A stretch of DNA of 30,385 bases from a virus: positions 1 through 30,385 of IMG/VR virus record IMGVR_UViG_3300007234_000057; one strand, 5' to 3'. Below, piece by piece: positions 1 to 7,451 of this stretch. Both the position numbers and the translations under genes were made by a program. Position 1 is the stretch's first letter; every line of letters begins with the position of its first letter. A model generated the notes under the pieces. It was not told the DNA's origin and did no database searches. It saw only the letters and a list, made by a program, of their open reading frames with translations.

Positions 1-13
1 TTAGAGAAACTCA

Positions 14-235
14 ATGCTTGATATTATTTTAAGTGATTTATGGGATAGTCTTGATCTATTAATTACATGTGTAATTGTAACTGGAACTATAATTTTGAAT
101 ACTTTTATTGCTTTTAGAATAATGTTTATGGTTCAAAATTATCAAGACCCAATAAATGCATTTAAGAAAGAAAGCAATCCAATCGAAGACGTTTTTAAAA
201 ATAACGAAGAGTATAAAAAAATTAATGCCGTTTAG
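14..235 (+). CDS. Small single-pass membrane protein, unknown function
   Basis: A 73-residue protein with one strongly hydrophobic stretch at about residues 14-40, followed by a charged, Lys/Glu-rich tail. This looks like one membrane span with a cytoplasmic tail. The SD is weak (GAGA a few bases before ATG). Its end overlaps the next small gene by 11 bp, and that gene overlaps the large terminase, so it belongs to the same rightward transcript. Membrane proteins of this size near a terminase are sometimes holins or pinholins, but nothing here identifies it as one. I do not recognise a family. Confidence 0.6.
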   Translation: MLDIILSDLWDSLDLLITCVIVTGTIILNTFIAFRIMFMVQNYQDPINAFKKESNPIEDVFKNNEEYKKINAV

Positions 236-425
236 ACGTGGGTTCGAAATTAATAAAAAATACAAATTTAAAGATGACGATGGCCTTTATACCTTTATTG
301 GTATTACATCTCAGACGAACCAATCTCGTGCATGTCTTGTATTTCTTGATACTGAGCGACATAAGAGACGCAGAATTAAAATCGAAAAAGCTAAAGAGCT
401 AATAATACATGAAAGCAACACTTAA
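225..425 (+). CDS. Small basic hypothetical protein upstream of terminase
   Basis: A 66-residue protein starting at ATG 225, which reads MPFRRGFEINKKY. The frame is open further upstream to an ATG at 156, but that start would lie deep inside the preceding gene, so 225 is preferred. The composition suggests a small beta-rich fold (alternating hydrophobic residues around KKYKF and YTFIGIT) with a basic C-terminal half rich in Arg and Lys. It overlaps the terminase start by 17 bp. The place just before TerL is where small terminase subunits often sit, but no helix-turn-helix is visible, so I do not assign that role. Confidence 0.6.
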   Translation: MPFRRGFEINKKYKFKDDDGLYTFIGITSQTNQSRACLVFLDTERHKRRRIKIEKAKELIIHESNT

Positions 426-1695
426 TTATAATCAATCAATTATTTTTAATGCCATATTTAATGAAGATATGACAATAAAGCATGACTGCCCTAGAGAAAT
501 AGCTTTTTGGGGCGGTTATGGCAGCGGTAAATCGTGGGTGTCAATCTTAATTGCTTACTACTTATGCTATAAACATCCAAACGTACAATTATTGATGACA
601 CGTTATAGTTATCGACAACTTAAAGATACTTGTATTGTTCAGTTTATTAATGCGTTTCCACCTGAAAAATATGGCTATACGCACATGAAAGCCGATCATG
701 AGTTTGAATTTCCGAATGGAAGCAAGATTATTTTTAGGTCATTTGACGACCCACGAAAAATATTGAGTAGCAGTTATGATGCCGTCATTATGTGTCAGGC
801 AGAGGAACTCAAAGAGGAACACTTTTTAGGTGCCTTAGGACGACTAAGGGGAACGGCACTACCGGTTAAACTTATATTTACGGAGGGGAATCCACGTTAC
901 GGCTGGTGTAAAAAGCGTTATCATGATGACCAGCCGCCTAAGGATTGCTTGTATATTAGAGCAACAACATACAGCAATAAAAAGAACTTACCTAAAGACT
1001 ATATTAAAAACATGGAAGAGAACTACCCTCCAAGTTACATACAGCAGTTTCTTGAGGGTAACTGGGATTCAACCCAGAATGCGGTCTATGACCAATTAAT
1101 GAGCCATCATATTATCCCAAGACGACAGATACATGATCACTGGTATAAATGCATTGGGCTCGATCATGGAACACGTGTTGATACAAGTATCGTTTTTGGA
1201 GCAAAAGACGAATCTGGTAATATATATACTTACGATGAATGGCACAAGCCTCAACCAACAATAAATGAAATTGTCCAAGCGTGTAACAGATACGGACCAA
1301 TGCCAATTATTGCCGATTACAGCATGAAAGTACAAGATCGTGACTATGGTTCATGGTGGAGTGACTTGAAATCTCATGGCTTAAATCTTATTGAAGCTGT
1401 TAAAGAGAAGTCAGGAAATATCTTATTAGTCAATCAATTATTATTTCAGAACAAACTATTCTTTTTTGATAACATTCCATATGTTATAGATCAACACAAA
1501 AACTATATGTATGTAGACAAATTACATGCTAATGATGACCAGTTTAAGGTTGTAAAAAAGAACGATCACTCATGCGACGCTGTTCAATATATGGTAAGAC
1601 ATCTAAAAAATGTTGAAGTACAAAACCCAAGTGCGAAATGGGCTTTAATAAATGACAAGCCAACGTTGGATGATTATGTCAAGGGAAGAGCCTAA
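409..1695 (+). CDS. terL: Terminase large subunit (packaging ATPase/nuclease)
   Basis: A 428-residue protein with the two-domain layout of phage large terminases, which translocate DNA into the prohead and cut concatemers. The N-terminal ATPase has Walker A GGYGSGKS at residues 35-42 and a Walker B with catalytic acidic pair (AVIMCQAEEL, residues 125-134). The C-terminal RNase H-like nuclease shows the expected acidic residues: Asp252 in GLDHG, Asp303 in IADYS and Asp390 in HSCDAVQY. The length matches PBSX-type terminases. The start ATG overlaps the preceding ORF. A candidate small subunit lies downstream rather than upstream. Assignment to the family is secure; the packaging strategy (cos or headful) cannot be read from it. 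Confidence 0.95.
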   Translation: MKATLNYNQSIIFNAIFNEDMTIKHDCPREIAFWGGYGSGKSWVSILIAYYLCYKHPNVQLLMTRYSYRQLKDTCIVQFINAFPPEKYGYTHMKADHEFEFPNGSKIIFRSFDDPRKILSSSYDAVIMCQAEELKEEHFLGALGRLRGTALPVKLIFTEGNPRYGWCKKRYHDDQPPKDCLYIRATTYSNKKNLPKDYIKNMEENYPPSYIQQFLEGNWDSTQNAVYDQLMSHHIIPRRQIHDHWYKCIGLDHGTRVDTSIVFGAKDESGNIYTYDEWHKPQPTINEIVQACNRYGPMPIIADYSMKVQDRDYGSWWSDLKSHGLNLIEAVKEKSGNILLVNQLLFQNKLFFFDNIPYVIDQHKNYMYVDKLHANDDQFKVVKKNDHSCDAVQYMVRHLKNVEVQNPSAKWALINDKPTLDDYVKGRA

Positions 1696-1726
1696 ATATG
1701 CCTAATACAATAAAGGAGTAACGAAA

Positions 1727-1765
1727 ATGAAAAAAAACAAAAAAAAGAAACCAAAAAAATATTAA
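1727..1765 (+). CDS. Possible 12-residue lysine-rich micro-ORF
   Basis: Between TerL and the next gene an AAAGGAG SD (about 1712-1718) is followed at normal spacing by ATG 1727 and a 12-codon frame encoding MKKNKKKKPKKY. Nine of its twelve residues are Lys, Pro or Tyr, with eight Lys. A second, almost identical SD precedes the 1786 gene. The reading frame is short enough to arise by chance in A-rich DNA, so its main support is the SD. It could be a real basic micropeptide, a leader peptide or a decayed gene start. Confidence 0.3.
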   Translation: MKKNKKKKPKKY

Positions 1766-1785
1766 AAGATTTAAAGGAGTAAAAA

Positions 1786-2364
1786 ATGAGTAATGATGTA
1801 CAAATGGCTTTAAGTCAAATTGAAAATAAAGTTCATAAGGCAATTAATAATATAAATGAAAGCATTGATTCACGCATATCTATGGCTGTTAAGTCAGAGA
1901 TTTCTAATAGTATTGAGTACAATGTAAACAATCACCTTAAAGCAATAGAAAAAATAAGCGTAGAAAAACCACTCTCTGTTGAACAATTAACAAGGCTATA
2001 TCAAGATGTGTATCAAGCACTTCAGGACTTAAAAATAAATACAAATGGATATGGACTATATGAATCTATGCAGCATCTTAATAATGCATTTCAAAACAGT
2101 CAATCTAAATTACAAGAAGTATGTAATAACGTCGAAAAATTAATTCAAAACAAATACATTGAAGCTGAAATTACAGGCGAACATCTAAAATATCTTTATG
2201 ACAAATCTGGCGTAGCACATGACAAAATAGCTGCTCACTTCAATGTTTCAATTCCAACAGTTTATACGTGGCTGAATGGTAAAACTAAAAGCTTAAAAGT
2301 TAAAAACGAATTAAAAATATACTTAGAAAACATAATAAAACAAGAGGAGGCAAAAAATGCCTGA
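1786..2364 (+). CDS. Coiled-coil protein with C-terminal helix-turn-helix; candidate small terminase
   Basis: A 192-residue protein with a strong SD (AAAGGAGT, about 1773). Residues 1-120 are predicted helical with heptad-like hydrophobics and many Gln, Asn and Glu, suggesting a coiled coil. Residues about 125-180 hold a helix-turn-helix: the segment around DKIAAHFNVSIPTVYTWLNG fits the HTH used by DNA-binding small terminase subunits and by simple repressors. Its place directly downstream of TerL and its likely oligomerising coil make a DNA-recognition packaging subunit plausible, but small terminases usually carry the HTH at the N-terminus. A transcription factor is the alternative. It overlaps the next gene by 8 bp. 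Confidence 0.7.
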   Translation: MSNDVQMALSQIENKVHKAINNINESIDSRISMAVKSEISNSIEYNVNNHLKAIEKISVEKPLSVEQLTRLYQDVYQALQDLKINTNGYGLYESMQHLNNAFQNSQSKLQEVCNNVEKLIQNKYIEAEITGEHLKYLYDKSGVAHDKIAAHFNVSIPTVYTWLNGKTKSLKVKNELKIYLENIIKQEEAKNA

Positions 2365-2722
2365 TTATGATTTCAAGTGTAGGTCATGTGAACACATTTT
2401 CACAAAGTTTTTCAGCGTGCATGAAGAGCATAGAGCCAATTGCGTAAAATGTCTAAGTACACATACATACAGATATATGGGTAACAATAATATAGCTGTT
2501 CATGGATTTACAACTTATCCCGACCCTAGAGGCTTAGAAGGGGAGCTGACTATGGCACAAATTAAAGAAATTGAAAAAAAAGAAAAGTTAGTATATTTGG
2601 GGCATGAGGATGCAAAAAAAGAAGCAGCAAAAAATAAAAAATATATTCAAAAAAAGAATAGTGAAAATTTGCACAAATCAATCGATAATGAAATAAAGAA
2701 GATTTGTAAAATGCAATGCTAA
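2357..2722 (+). CDS. FmdB-type zinc-ribbon protein
   Basis: A 121-residue protein. The N-terminal 45 residues match the FmdB putative regulatory zinc ribbon: PDYDFKCRSCEH followed about 18 residues later by CVKC, giving a CxxC-x(n)-CxxC metal site. The rest is highly charged (runs of Lys and Glu) and ends near CKMQC. The SD GAGGAGG lies just before ATG 2357 inside the preceding gene. FmdB-like ribbons are common as small orphan genes near phage terminases, where their role is not established. It overlaps the next ORF by 7 bp. Confidence 0.8.
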   Translation: MPDYDFKCRSCEHIFTKFFSVHEEHRANCVKCLSTHTYRYMGNNNIAVHGFTTYPDPRGLEGELTMAQIKEIEKKEKLVYLGHEDAKKEAAKNKKYIQKKNSENLHKSIDNEIKKICKMQC

Positions 2723-2910
2723 ACTCTAAAAATCTTGATGACTATAACGAAATAGATTTTACGGGCATTGAGTTCTTATTTTACACAATTTTTCAAGGGC
2801 AATATTATCTGGCACTTTGTGAACAAGATTTGTTTTATGAGGATTTAAATATTTTGAAACATTTAAACGATCTAAGAAAAATGAATGGCATTTGGATTAA
2901 TTTAAACTAA
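2716..2910 (+). CDS. Hypothetical protein, 64 residues
   Basis: A short acidic and aromatic-rich protein (many Asp, Asn, Leu, Phe and Tyr) with no recognisable motif. It starts within the end of the zinc-ribbon gene and stops 10 bp before the nuclease gene, so it is probably translated by coupling. There is no strong SD of its own. The tight packing is the main reason to accept it. Confidence 0.5.
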   Translation: MLNSKNLDDYNEIDFTGIEFLFYTIFQGQYYLALCEQDLFYEDLNILKHLNDLRKMNGIWINLN

Positions 2911-2920
2911 TGAGGTGACT

Positions 2921-3286
2921 ATGAAAAAAACAGAATATAAATATAAAGCACAAGTATACAATGTCGTCGATGGCGATACCTATGATGTAATAATTGATTT
3001 AGGTTTTGATATTAGCGTCAAGCATAGAATTAGACTATTTGGTGTAGATGCATATGAGAGTAGTCTTCGTGGTAATACAACGCCAGAAGAAAAAATTAAA
3101 GGCTTAAAAGCTAAAGATTTTTGCGAAGAAACTTTTAAGAAAGCACATGCAAACAAATCATCTGTTATTGTCGAAACGATACAAGATAAAAAAGGTAAAT
3201 TTGGCCGTTATTTAGCTAAGGTGTATATCGATGGTGTGTCTATTGCTGACATGCTTGAAGAAAAAGGATTTCTAAAAAATGCTTAA
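2921..3286 (+). CDS. Staphylococcal-nuclease-like endonuclease (SNase fold)
   Basis: A 121-residue protein of the thermonuclease family, which hydrolyses DNA or RNA in a Ca2+-dependent way. Visible signatures are VVDGDTYDV (Asp19, matching Asp21 of the staphylococcal enzyme), RLFGVDAYE (Arg38, Asp43 and Glu46, matching Arg35, Asp40 and Glu43) and KFGRYLAKVY (Arg96, matching Arg87). All catalytic positions are kept. ATG 2921 is chosen because a GAGGTG SD sits directly before it; a GTG at 2915 would fall inside that SD. There is no signal peptide, so it probably acts in the cytoplasm on host or phage DNA. It overlaps the next gene by 8 bp. Confidence 0.9.
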   Translation: MKKTEYKYKAQVYNVVDGDTYDVIIDLGFDISVKHRIRLFGVDAYESSLRGNTTPEEKIKGLKAKDFCEETFKKAHANKSSVIVETIQDKKGKFGRYLAKVYIDGVSIADMLEEKGFLKNA

Positions 3287-3746
3287 TATTTTAGGAAATC
3301 TTTTGGGTGGGGTTGTCAATACAGTTGGCGACGTAGTTAAGAAAGATCAGGCAATAAAAGAAATAAAACAAAAAGGTAAGCTTGAGTTGGCCAAAGCAAA
3401 AATGGAAGCTCAAATCGAAAAAATAAAAACAGACAATCAACTAAAAATTGCTAAAGTACAAGCAGAAATTGCCTATCAAACAAGAACGTACGAAGGCGAC
3501 AATGCGTATGATTTGGCAGTGTTAGAGCAAAACAAATATTCGTACATGGATGAATTTCTAAAATGCACAATTATTGCATTAGATGCCTATGTATTTTATA
3601 GATATGGCTTAGACGGACTAGAAAAAATGCCAATGTGGTTGCAATTAGCCAATATAATGATGCTAGTTTCTACAATGGGAGGAAAAGACATATTAAGAAT
3701 GTTTACTAATGGCGGACTTAAAGGATTAGTAAAAAAAAAACGGTAA
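3279..3746 (+). CDS. Holin-like membrane protein (three-TM holin type), frame 0 product
   Basis: A 155-residue protein. The N-terminus (residues 1-22) is an amphipathic or hydrophobic helix. Residues 22-75 form a long charged helix rich in Lys, Glu and Gln. The C-terminal half has two hydrophobic helices (about 93-110, with ALDAYVFYRYG, and 118-135, with LQLANIMMLVS). This layout, with DEFLK before the hydrophobic part, resembles the three-TM holin family found near lysis genes of phages and gene transfer agents; this is resemblance by eye. The gene ends in an A10 tract followed by CGG TAA. A -1 shift at the tract joins it to the transpeptidase-like frame, giving a fusion of about 311 residues. 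Confidence 0.65.
   Translation: MLNILGNLLGGVVNTVGDVVKKDQAIKEIKQKGKLELAKAKMEAQIEKIKTDNQLKIAKVQAEIAYQTRTYEGDNAYDLAVLEQNKYSYMDEFLKCTIIALDAYVFYRYGLDGLEKMPMWLQLANIMMLVSTMGGKDILRMFTNGGLKGLVKKKR
3720..3740 (+). promoter_or_regulatory. Candidate -1 frameshift / slippage signal
   Basis: An AAAGGA SD-like hexamer (3720-3725) lies 9 bp before the heptamer A AAA AAA (3734-3740), which ends an uninterrupted run of ten A (3731-3740). In the zero frame the run is read as AAA AAA AAA CGG TAA. A -1 slip enters the frame that encodes the transpeptidase-like domain. An internal SD about ten bases before an A-rich slippery site is the arrangement known to stimulate frameshifting in E. coli dnaX. Transcriptional slippage on the A10 run is also possible. 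No convincing downstream stem was seen. Confidence 0.55.
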
Positions 3747-4213
3747 ATGACCAAAACGTAACAAATTCTAAAATAGTCACGACTAAAACAGAATCTAATA
3801 TAAACCAGTCGAATTCGACCCCTTTACAATATGATTTATTGTTTAATGTCAAAAGCACATCTGCAAATGCAAAACTTGGGTTCTTATGTATAGGACAAAA
3901 TAAATATATTTGTGTTAGTGGCAAGTATGGATTGGGGGCATTGCCAAAGGGTATGTACAAAATAAACAAATGTTACAAGTTGAAGCCTATTAAAGGTAAA
4001 ACAGAACCTTATACAGGGAAAGAGTTCCCATGGGTTGCTAAACTAACACCGCAATTTAAAACTAATCGATCAAAATTGCTAATACATCCTGACGGTGGCG
4101 TGGAAGGGACTAGAGGATGTATAGGGATTAAGAATAAAGACAAACAAGCCTATGAGCAGATAAGTAATTTATTAAAAGTAAAAAAAGAATTGATATTGTA
4201 TGTAAACAAATAG
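3737..4213 (+). CDS. L,D-transpeptidase-like (YkuD-type) domain, probably made as a frameshift fusion
   Basis: The frame encodes a peptidoglycan-active Cys/His domain: LLIHPDGGVEGTRGCIGI resembles the HxxG-x(n)-GC[IV] active site of L,D-transpeptidases, with the likely catalytic Cys near base 4118. KYGLGALPKGMYKI is the usual upstream glycine-rich strand. The frame is open from 3722, inside the holin-like gene, yet contains no ATG or GTG, and the first TTG (3839) has no SD and would cut into the first strand (YDLLFNVK). Entry by -1 shift at the A10 tract is therefore the best explanation. Residues 154-185 of the fusion would be a Ser/Thr/Asn-rich linker. Placed next to a holin-like gene, it is likely part of lysis or cell-wall penetration. 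Confidence 0.7.
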   Translation, partial: KTVNDQNVTNSKIVTTKTESNINQSNSTPLQYDLLFNVKSTSANAKLGFLCIGQNKYICVSGKYGLGALPKGMYKINKCYKLKPIKGKTEPYTGKEFPWVAKLTPQFKTNRSKLLIHPDGGVEGTRGCIGIKNKDKQAYEQISNLLKVKKELILYVNK

Positions 4214-4252
4214 TAAAATAAATATTGGAAAAGTATGAGCGCCATGTTCATT

Positions 4253-4272
4253 GGGGTAATTAATTTTACCCC
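4253..4272. terminator. Hairpin between convergent genes, possible bidirectional terminator
   Basis: GGGGTAA (4253-4259) pairs with TTACCCC (4266-4272) around a 6-nt AT loop, between the end of the rightward lysis region and the end of the leftward portal operon. The 3' arm touches the stop codon of the leftward gene. There is no long T run on either side, so termination is inferred mostly from position. Confidence 0.4.
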
Positions 4273-4610
4273 TACAAATCTTTTAGATGTTCATTTAATC
4301 TTGTGTAACGACTTATCATAATTCGTTTGTACAATTCAGGTAATTCGGTTTTTATTTTTGTTTTTGTTTCTCTATTACAATGAAATAAATTTTCGTAATA
4401 TCTTAAATATTTTTTTAATAAATTTTTTCTTATTAAAGCTGAATCTCTATAACTGTAACCTATATTGCTTAAATCTATTTCTGTTTTAAGACGTAAAATT
4501 TGTTTTGCTGTATTTATATCTTCTATACTTAAATCTTGTTTATATGCGTTTATTTTGTTTTCTACAATATTAATTGCAGTAAATTTAATAATGGTATATA
4601 CGTTATCCAA
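4272..4610 (-). CDS. Hypothetical protein, last gene of portal operon
   Basis: A 112-residue, Lys/Ile/Leu-rich protein predicted to be almost all helix, with no Cys pairs or catalytic motif that I recognise. The start is TTG immediately after the stop of the upstream gene, with no good SD, so translation is probably coupled. Its place downstream of the portal suggests a head-related or accessory role, but the sequence itself does not show one. Confidence 0.6.
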   Translation of the reverse strand: MDNVYTIIKFTAINIVENKINAYKQDLSIEDINTAKQILRLKTEIDLSNIGYSYRDSALIRKNLLKKYLRYYENLFHCNRETKTKIKTELPELYKRIMISRYTRLNEHLKDL

Positions 4611-4943
4611 TTACTTTTTTTTATAACGCTCTACGATGTTTTTACCAATTTGTTTTAGGCGTCTGACATCGTCATAGTTTTTGGGGACGGGAAAACTCCA
4701 TCGCCTCATTTGGTTAGCAGCAGGCGTTGGCCTTCCATGCTTATCTTTTAAAGGTTGTTTTTGTTTTAATATTTGCGATGCCTTTCTTAAAACAAACTTT
4801 CCTCTTGTCAGCCTTCTAGCTGAAGAAGCAGAAGAAACATCCCTAACGGGGCGAGCAACATTACCACCTGACCGATTATAAGCAGCCATTCTTTTATTTG
4901 TTCTTCTGTCATACCGTTTATATTTTTCCTCAGCCGATAACAT
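4611..4943 (-). CDS. Highly basic small protein next to portal
   Basis: A 110-residue protein with many Arg and Lys spread over its length, low acidity and a Ser/Ala-rich segment (VSSASSARRL). The C-terminal half has a distinctive stretch, KDKHGRPTPAANQMRRW, then VPKNY and a basic end. Its start directly follows the portal stop (TAAATG). The charge suggests nucleic-acid contact, for example a head-internal or portal-associated protein, but no family is recognised. It is not a histone-like HU protein: the characteristic arm motif is absent. Confidence 0.65.
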   Translation of the reverse strand: MLSAEEKYKRYDRRTNKRMAAYNRSGGNVARPVRDVSSASSARRLTRGKFVLRKASQILKQKQPLKDKHGRPTPAANQMRRWSFPVPKNYDDVRRLKQIGKNIVERYKKK

Positions 4944-6938
4944 TTAACCTATTCCCGTGATATAGCTTGGTACTTGTGGTGTTTCAGGCATTGGAGGTTG
5001 TGGCGTTGTTAACCCTAAGCTGTCTGTTATGGTACTGATTGCCGATACTTGTTGTTCTATAGGTAATACACCAATTAATTCAATAATATCTTTTAAGCTC
5101 ATGTTTACGTTTTTAATATATGCATTAAAATCAGGTTCAGGTAATGGCACTTGCGCCTGCTCGTCTTGCTCTTCTTTTATCTTATTAATAATTGCTCTGT
5201 AATTAGGATAATCGAGTGTCTTTAATATAAGCTCTTTAACGTCTGGGTTGTTTATGTCACCAAAAATGCCTTGTTGCGCTAATTGTAATGTGGTTGCAGC
5301 GATTGCTGATTGTGATTGTGGTAATGAGCTACCGGCGGTGATTTCTATTTCGTACTCACCCAGCGTTAAATCGGATTTAATTGTTTCGATAGACGGAATT
5401 AATTCATTAGTTATTTGTTGTTTATCATATTTATTAATATTCATTTCCCCGTTTTCATCAAGTTCCATCGAAATAAATTGTGAGCCGCTTGCCATTCTAA
5501 TAATTCTTGGCTGATTATAATATAACTGTATCAACACTATTGCTTTGTTACTTATGTCAGTAAGAAATGTCTTGAAATTACGTTGCATCTCTCTTATAGA
5601 TGACATTGGCGATTCAATTAAGTCTCGTACCATTTGACCACTATTAACACCAGTTGGTCTCTCGCCTGATAACATAATTTCATTAATACGTGCTATTTTA
5701 TATGCATCTTGTTTCAGATCCTGTATATGCTGTCGTATTAGGCTAATATCTTGAGTTAATTTGTTGGTCACAAGCAATGGTTGTATTAGTGGATCCCCGG
5801 GTTTGGAATAAATTAAATCAAAGTTTCCTTTGAACTCCTTTTCATAAGATTTAGGAATTATAAGCATACTTTTATATTTCATACTTAATTCTTGTAATTT
5901 TGAGTAATTATAAGTTAATTTTTGCTGGATATGCATAAGTTCCTCAACCGTTCCCTGACCAATTAACGTATCGCTATGTGTTGGACTGTAGGCACTAAAA
6001 GGAAATCCAAAAGGATAATCAATAGCTCGATCTTCAATTATTTCTTTTCCACTATATATAATTAGTCGCCCATTAGGATATTTAAAACGCTCTTCTTTTT
6101 TCATTGCTTTATCTTCTGCTGAATCGTCATCTAATGGAACAAGCACCGTATCATCTTTTATGTAGCATTCAATTAATTCGAGATTGTGTTCAGTTCCACT
6201 TGGAATAACCTCGCTTTGATTAGCATACATTTGATTTGACGTCGTTACATCACCATCCGTAAGCTTAGTTGATATTACTCTATTGTTTGTAGAGTCCATG
6301 CCAACAGTTGCCGATGGTTTACTTAATTTATCAATTTTTTTAAGTATTTCAGGTTTGTTTTTATATTGGTTGATCAAATCAAAACGACTAATAACACGTT
6401 TCACAAAAATATAGTTGCAATTTTCGATGCTTGTTGCCCCCGGCTCAGGATAAAAATTACAAGGGTTTACTCTTTCAATTCGGACATCCCCTAACCCATT
6501 ATTAATAGATTGATTCCATATAATCTTAGCAATCCCGACCCCATATATCTCACCATCACGCATGATAAGCTGATTAATGTTAGATAACTGACTATTCTTT
6601 TTTATGTTTTCCCAACAGTCGTTCAATATATCTGCGATGGACTCTAATTGATTTAAATTATCAAAATTTTGATGTGATAAAGTTGCCGGTTTTACGCTTG
6701 TTGTGATCATAGCATCTAGCGCAGTTGTACATTTAGTTTCTACGATCGGCTTGATGATATTATATTGAGCGTTTCCTTTTTTAGTTTCCCCATATGTTTC
6801 ATTATCGCCAGATAAACCAGTGATAGGTGTAAAAACTCCATCATAATAATCTTTGTATTTTTTGAAATTTTCTGTAAAATTATTTTTCTTTGCTGCTGTA
6901 TACAACGCATTTATATATTTAATTAACCTATTATCCAT
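4944..6938 (-). CDS. Portal protein
   Basis: A 664-residue protein with the character of podovirus portals, the dodecameric ring through which DNA enters and leaves the head. The N-terminal third has the typical pattern of a helical start, QYNIIKPIVETKCTTALD, then a beta-rich crown region with GVGIAKIIWN and RVNPCNFYPEPGA, where a conserved NP-x-NF-x-DP type segment is expected. The centre contains PFSAYSPTHSDTLIGQGTVE, and the C-terminus is Pro/Gln-rich. The size fits P22-like portals. It is the first gene of a three-gene leftward operon, opposite in strand to terminase and capsid. No clear SD precedes ATG 6938. Confidence 0.85.
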   Translation of the reverse strand: MDNRLIKYINALYTAAKKNNFTENFKKYKDYYDGVFTPITGLSGDNETYGETKKGNAQYNIIKPIVETKCTTALDAMITTSVKPATLSHQNFDNLNQLESIADILNDCWENIKKNSQLSNINQLIMRDGEIYGVGIAKIIWNQSINNGLGDVRIERVNPCNFYPEPGATSIENCNYIFVKRVISRFDLINQYKNKPEILKKIDKLSKPSATVGMDSTNNRVISTKLTDGDVTTSNQMYANQSEVIPSGTEHNLELIECYIKDDTVLVPLDDDSAEDKAMKKEERFKYPNGRLIIYSGKEIIEDRAIDYPFGFPFSAYSPTHSDTLIGQGTVEELMHIQQKLTYNYSKLQELSMKYKSMLIIPKSYEKEFKGNFDLIYSKPGDPLIQPLLVTNKLTQDISLIRQHIQDLKQDAYKIARINEIMLSGERPTGVNSGQMVRDLIESPMSSIREMQRNFKTFLTDISNKAIVLIQLYYNQPRIIRMASGSQFISMELDENGEMNINKYDKQQITNELIPSIETIKSDLTLGEYEIEITAGSSLPQSQSAIAATTLQLAQQGIFGDINNPDVKELILKTLDYPNYRAIINKIKEEQDEQAQVPLPEPDFNAYIKNVNMSLKDIIELIGVLPIEQQVSAISTITDSLGLTTPQPPMPETPQVPSYITGIG

Positions 6939-7064
6939 TGTCTTATAATACTATATATAATAAAACCATTTTTTTGTTTTATTATATTTTTTCATAAAAT
7001 ATTTTTAATAAATATAAAAATTAATAAAATGCAATTGAGAATCAATAAATATATTATTTAATAT
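6939..7064. promoter_or_regulatory. AT-rich divergent intergenic region
   Basis: These 126 bp, nearly all A and T, separate the leftward portal operon from the rightward capsid operon, so promoters for both should lie here or just outside. On the + strand TTGAGA (7035-7040) and TTTAAT (7057-7062) are 16 bp apart, but the predicted transcript would begin inside the 7065 gene, which weakens the call. On the - strand several TATTAT or TATAAT-like hexamers lack a matching -35. Neither flanking gene has a visible SD. Confidence 0.35.
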
Positions 7065-7451
7065 ATGGATATTAGATACGGACAGCTATTGCAAGTCAAA
7101 GAAAATGTAGATATGACTTTTATGTGTGATGGTATACTGCCTGCTGGACAGTCTGGTTATACCGAAAAGCACTATAAAATTAGATTTGGTAGTGCTGTAA
7201 TCACACTACCCGAAAGAATAGTTTTAGAGATGTTCGAAGAGTATAAAGTTTCTCAGATTATAGTCGAAGAGCCAGTATCGCCAGTTAATGAGGTAATTGA
7301 AGAAGAGTCTGCTAATAAAATTAATGATTTATCGAAACTAAAAAAAGATGAATTAATTCACATGGTTCACACTGCACTACCCGACAAAGATTGCAGCTCA
7401 CTTAAAAAAGATGAGTTAATTAAGATTCTTGAAGGTCCAACAAATGCATAA
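7065..7451 (+). CDS. Hypothetical protein with C-terminal SAP/HeH-like helices
   Basis: A 128-residue protein. The N-terminal 60 residues are beta-rich with a glycine turn (LPAGQSGY), like small head-associated proteins. The centre is Glu/Val/Pro-rich and looks like a linker. The C-terminus repeats LKKDELI twice (around 96 and 116) in a helix-extended-helix pattern resembling SAP or Rho N-terminal-like DNA-binding motifs. It is first in the capsid operon and overlaps the next gene by 8 bp. There is no SD before ATG 7065, so a leaderless or atypical start is possible. Confidence 0.65.
   Translation: MDIRYGQLLQVKENVDMTFMCDGILPAGQSGYTEKHYKIRFGSAVITLPERIVLEMFEEYKVSQIIVEEPVSPVNEVIEEESANKINDLSKLKKDELIHMVHTALPDKDCSSLKKDELIKILEGPTNA

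Noticed and set aside
240-250. GGTTCGAAA resembling the T-arm of a tRNA
   Set aside because: No acceptor, D or anticodon arms can be folded around it; it lies in a coding frame.
3718-3969. Minus-strand 83-codon frame over the A10 tract and the transpeptidase-like start
   Set aside because: No SD and it overlaps a domain with clear catalytic motifs on the other strand.
5248-5514. Plus-strand 88-codon frame opposite the portal gene
   Set aside because: No SD, Cys/Ile-rich shadow composition, wholly within the portal coding sequence.
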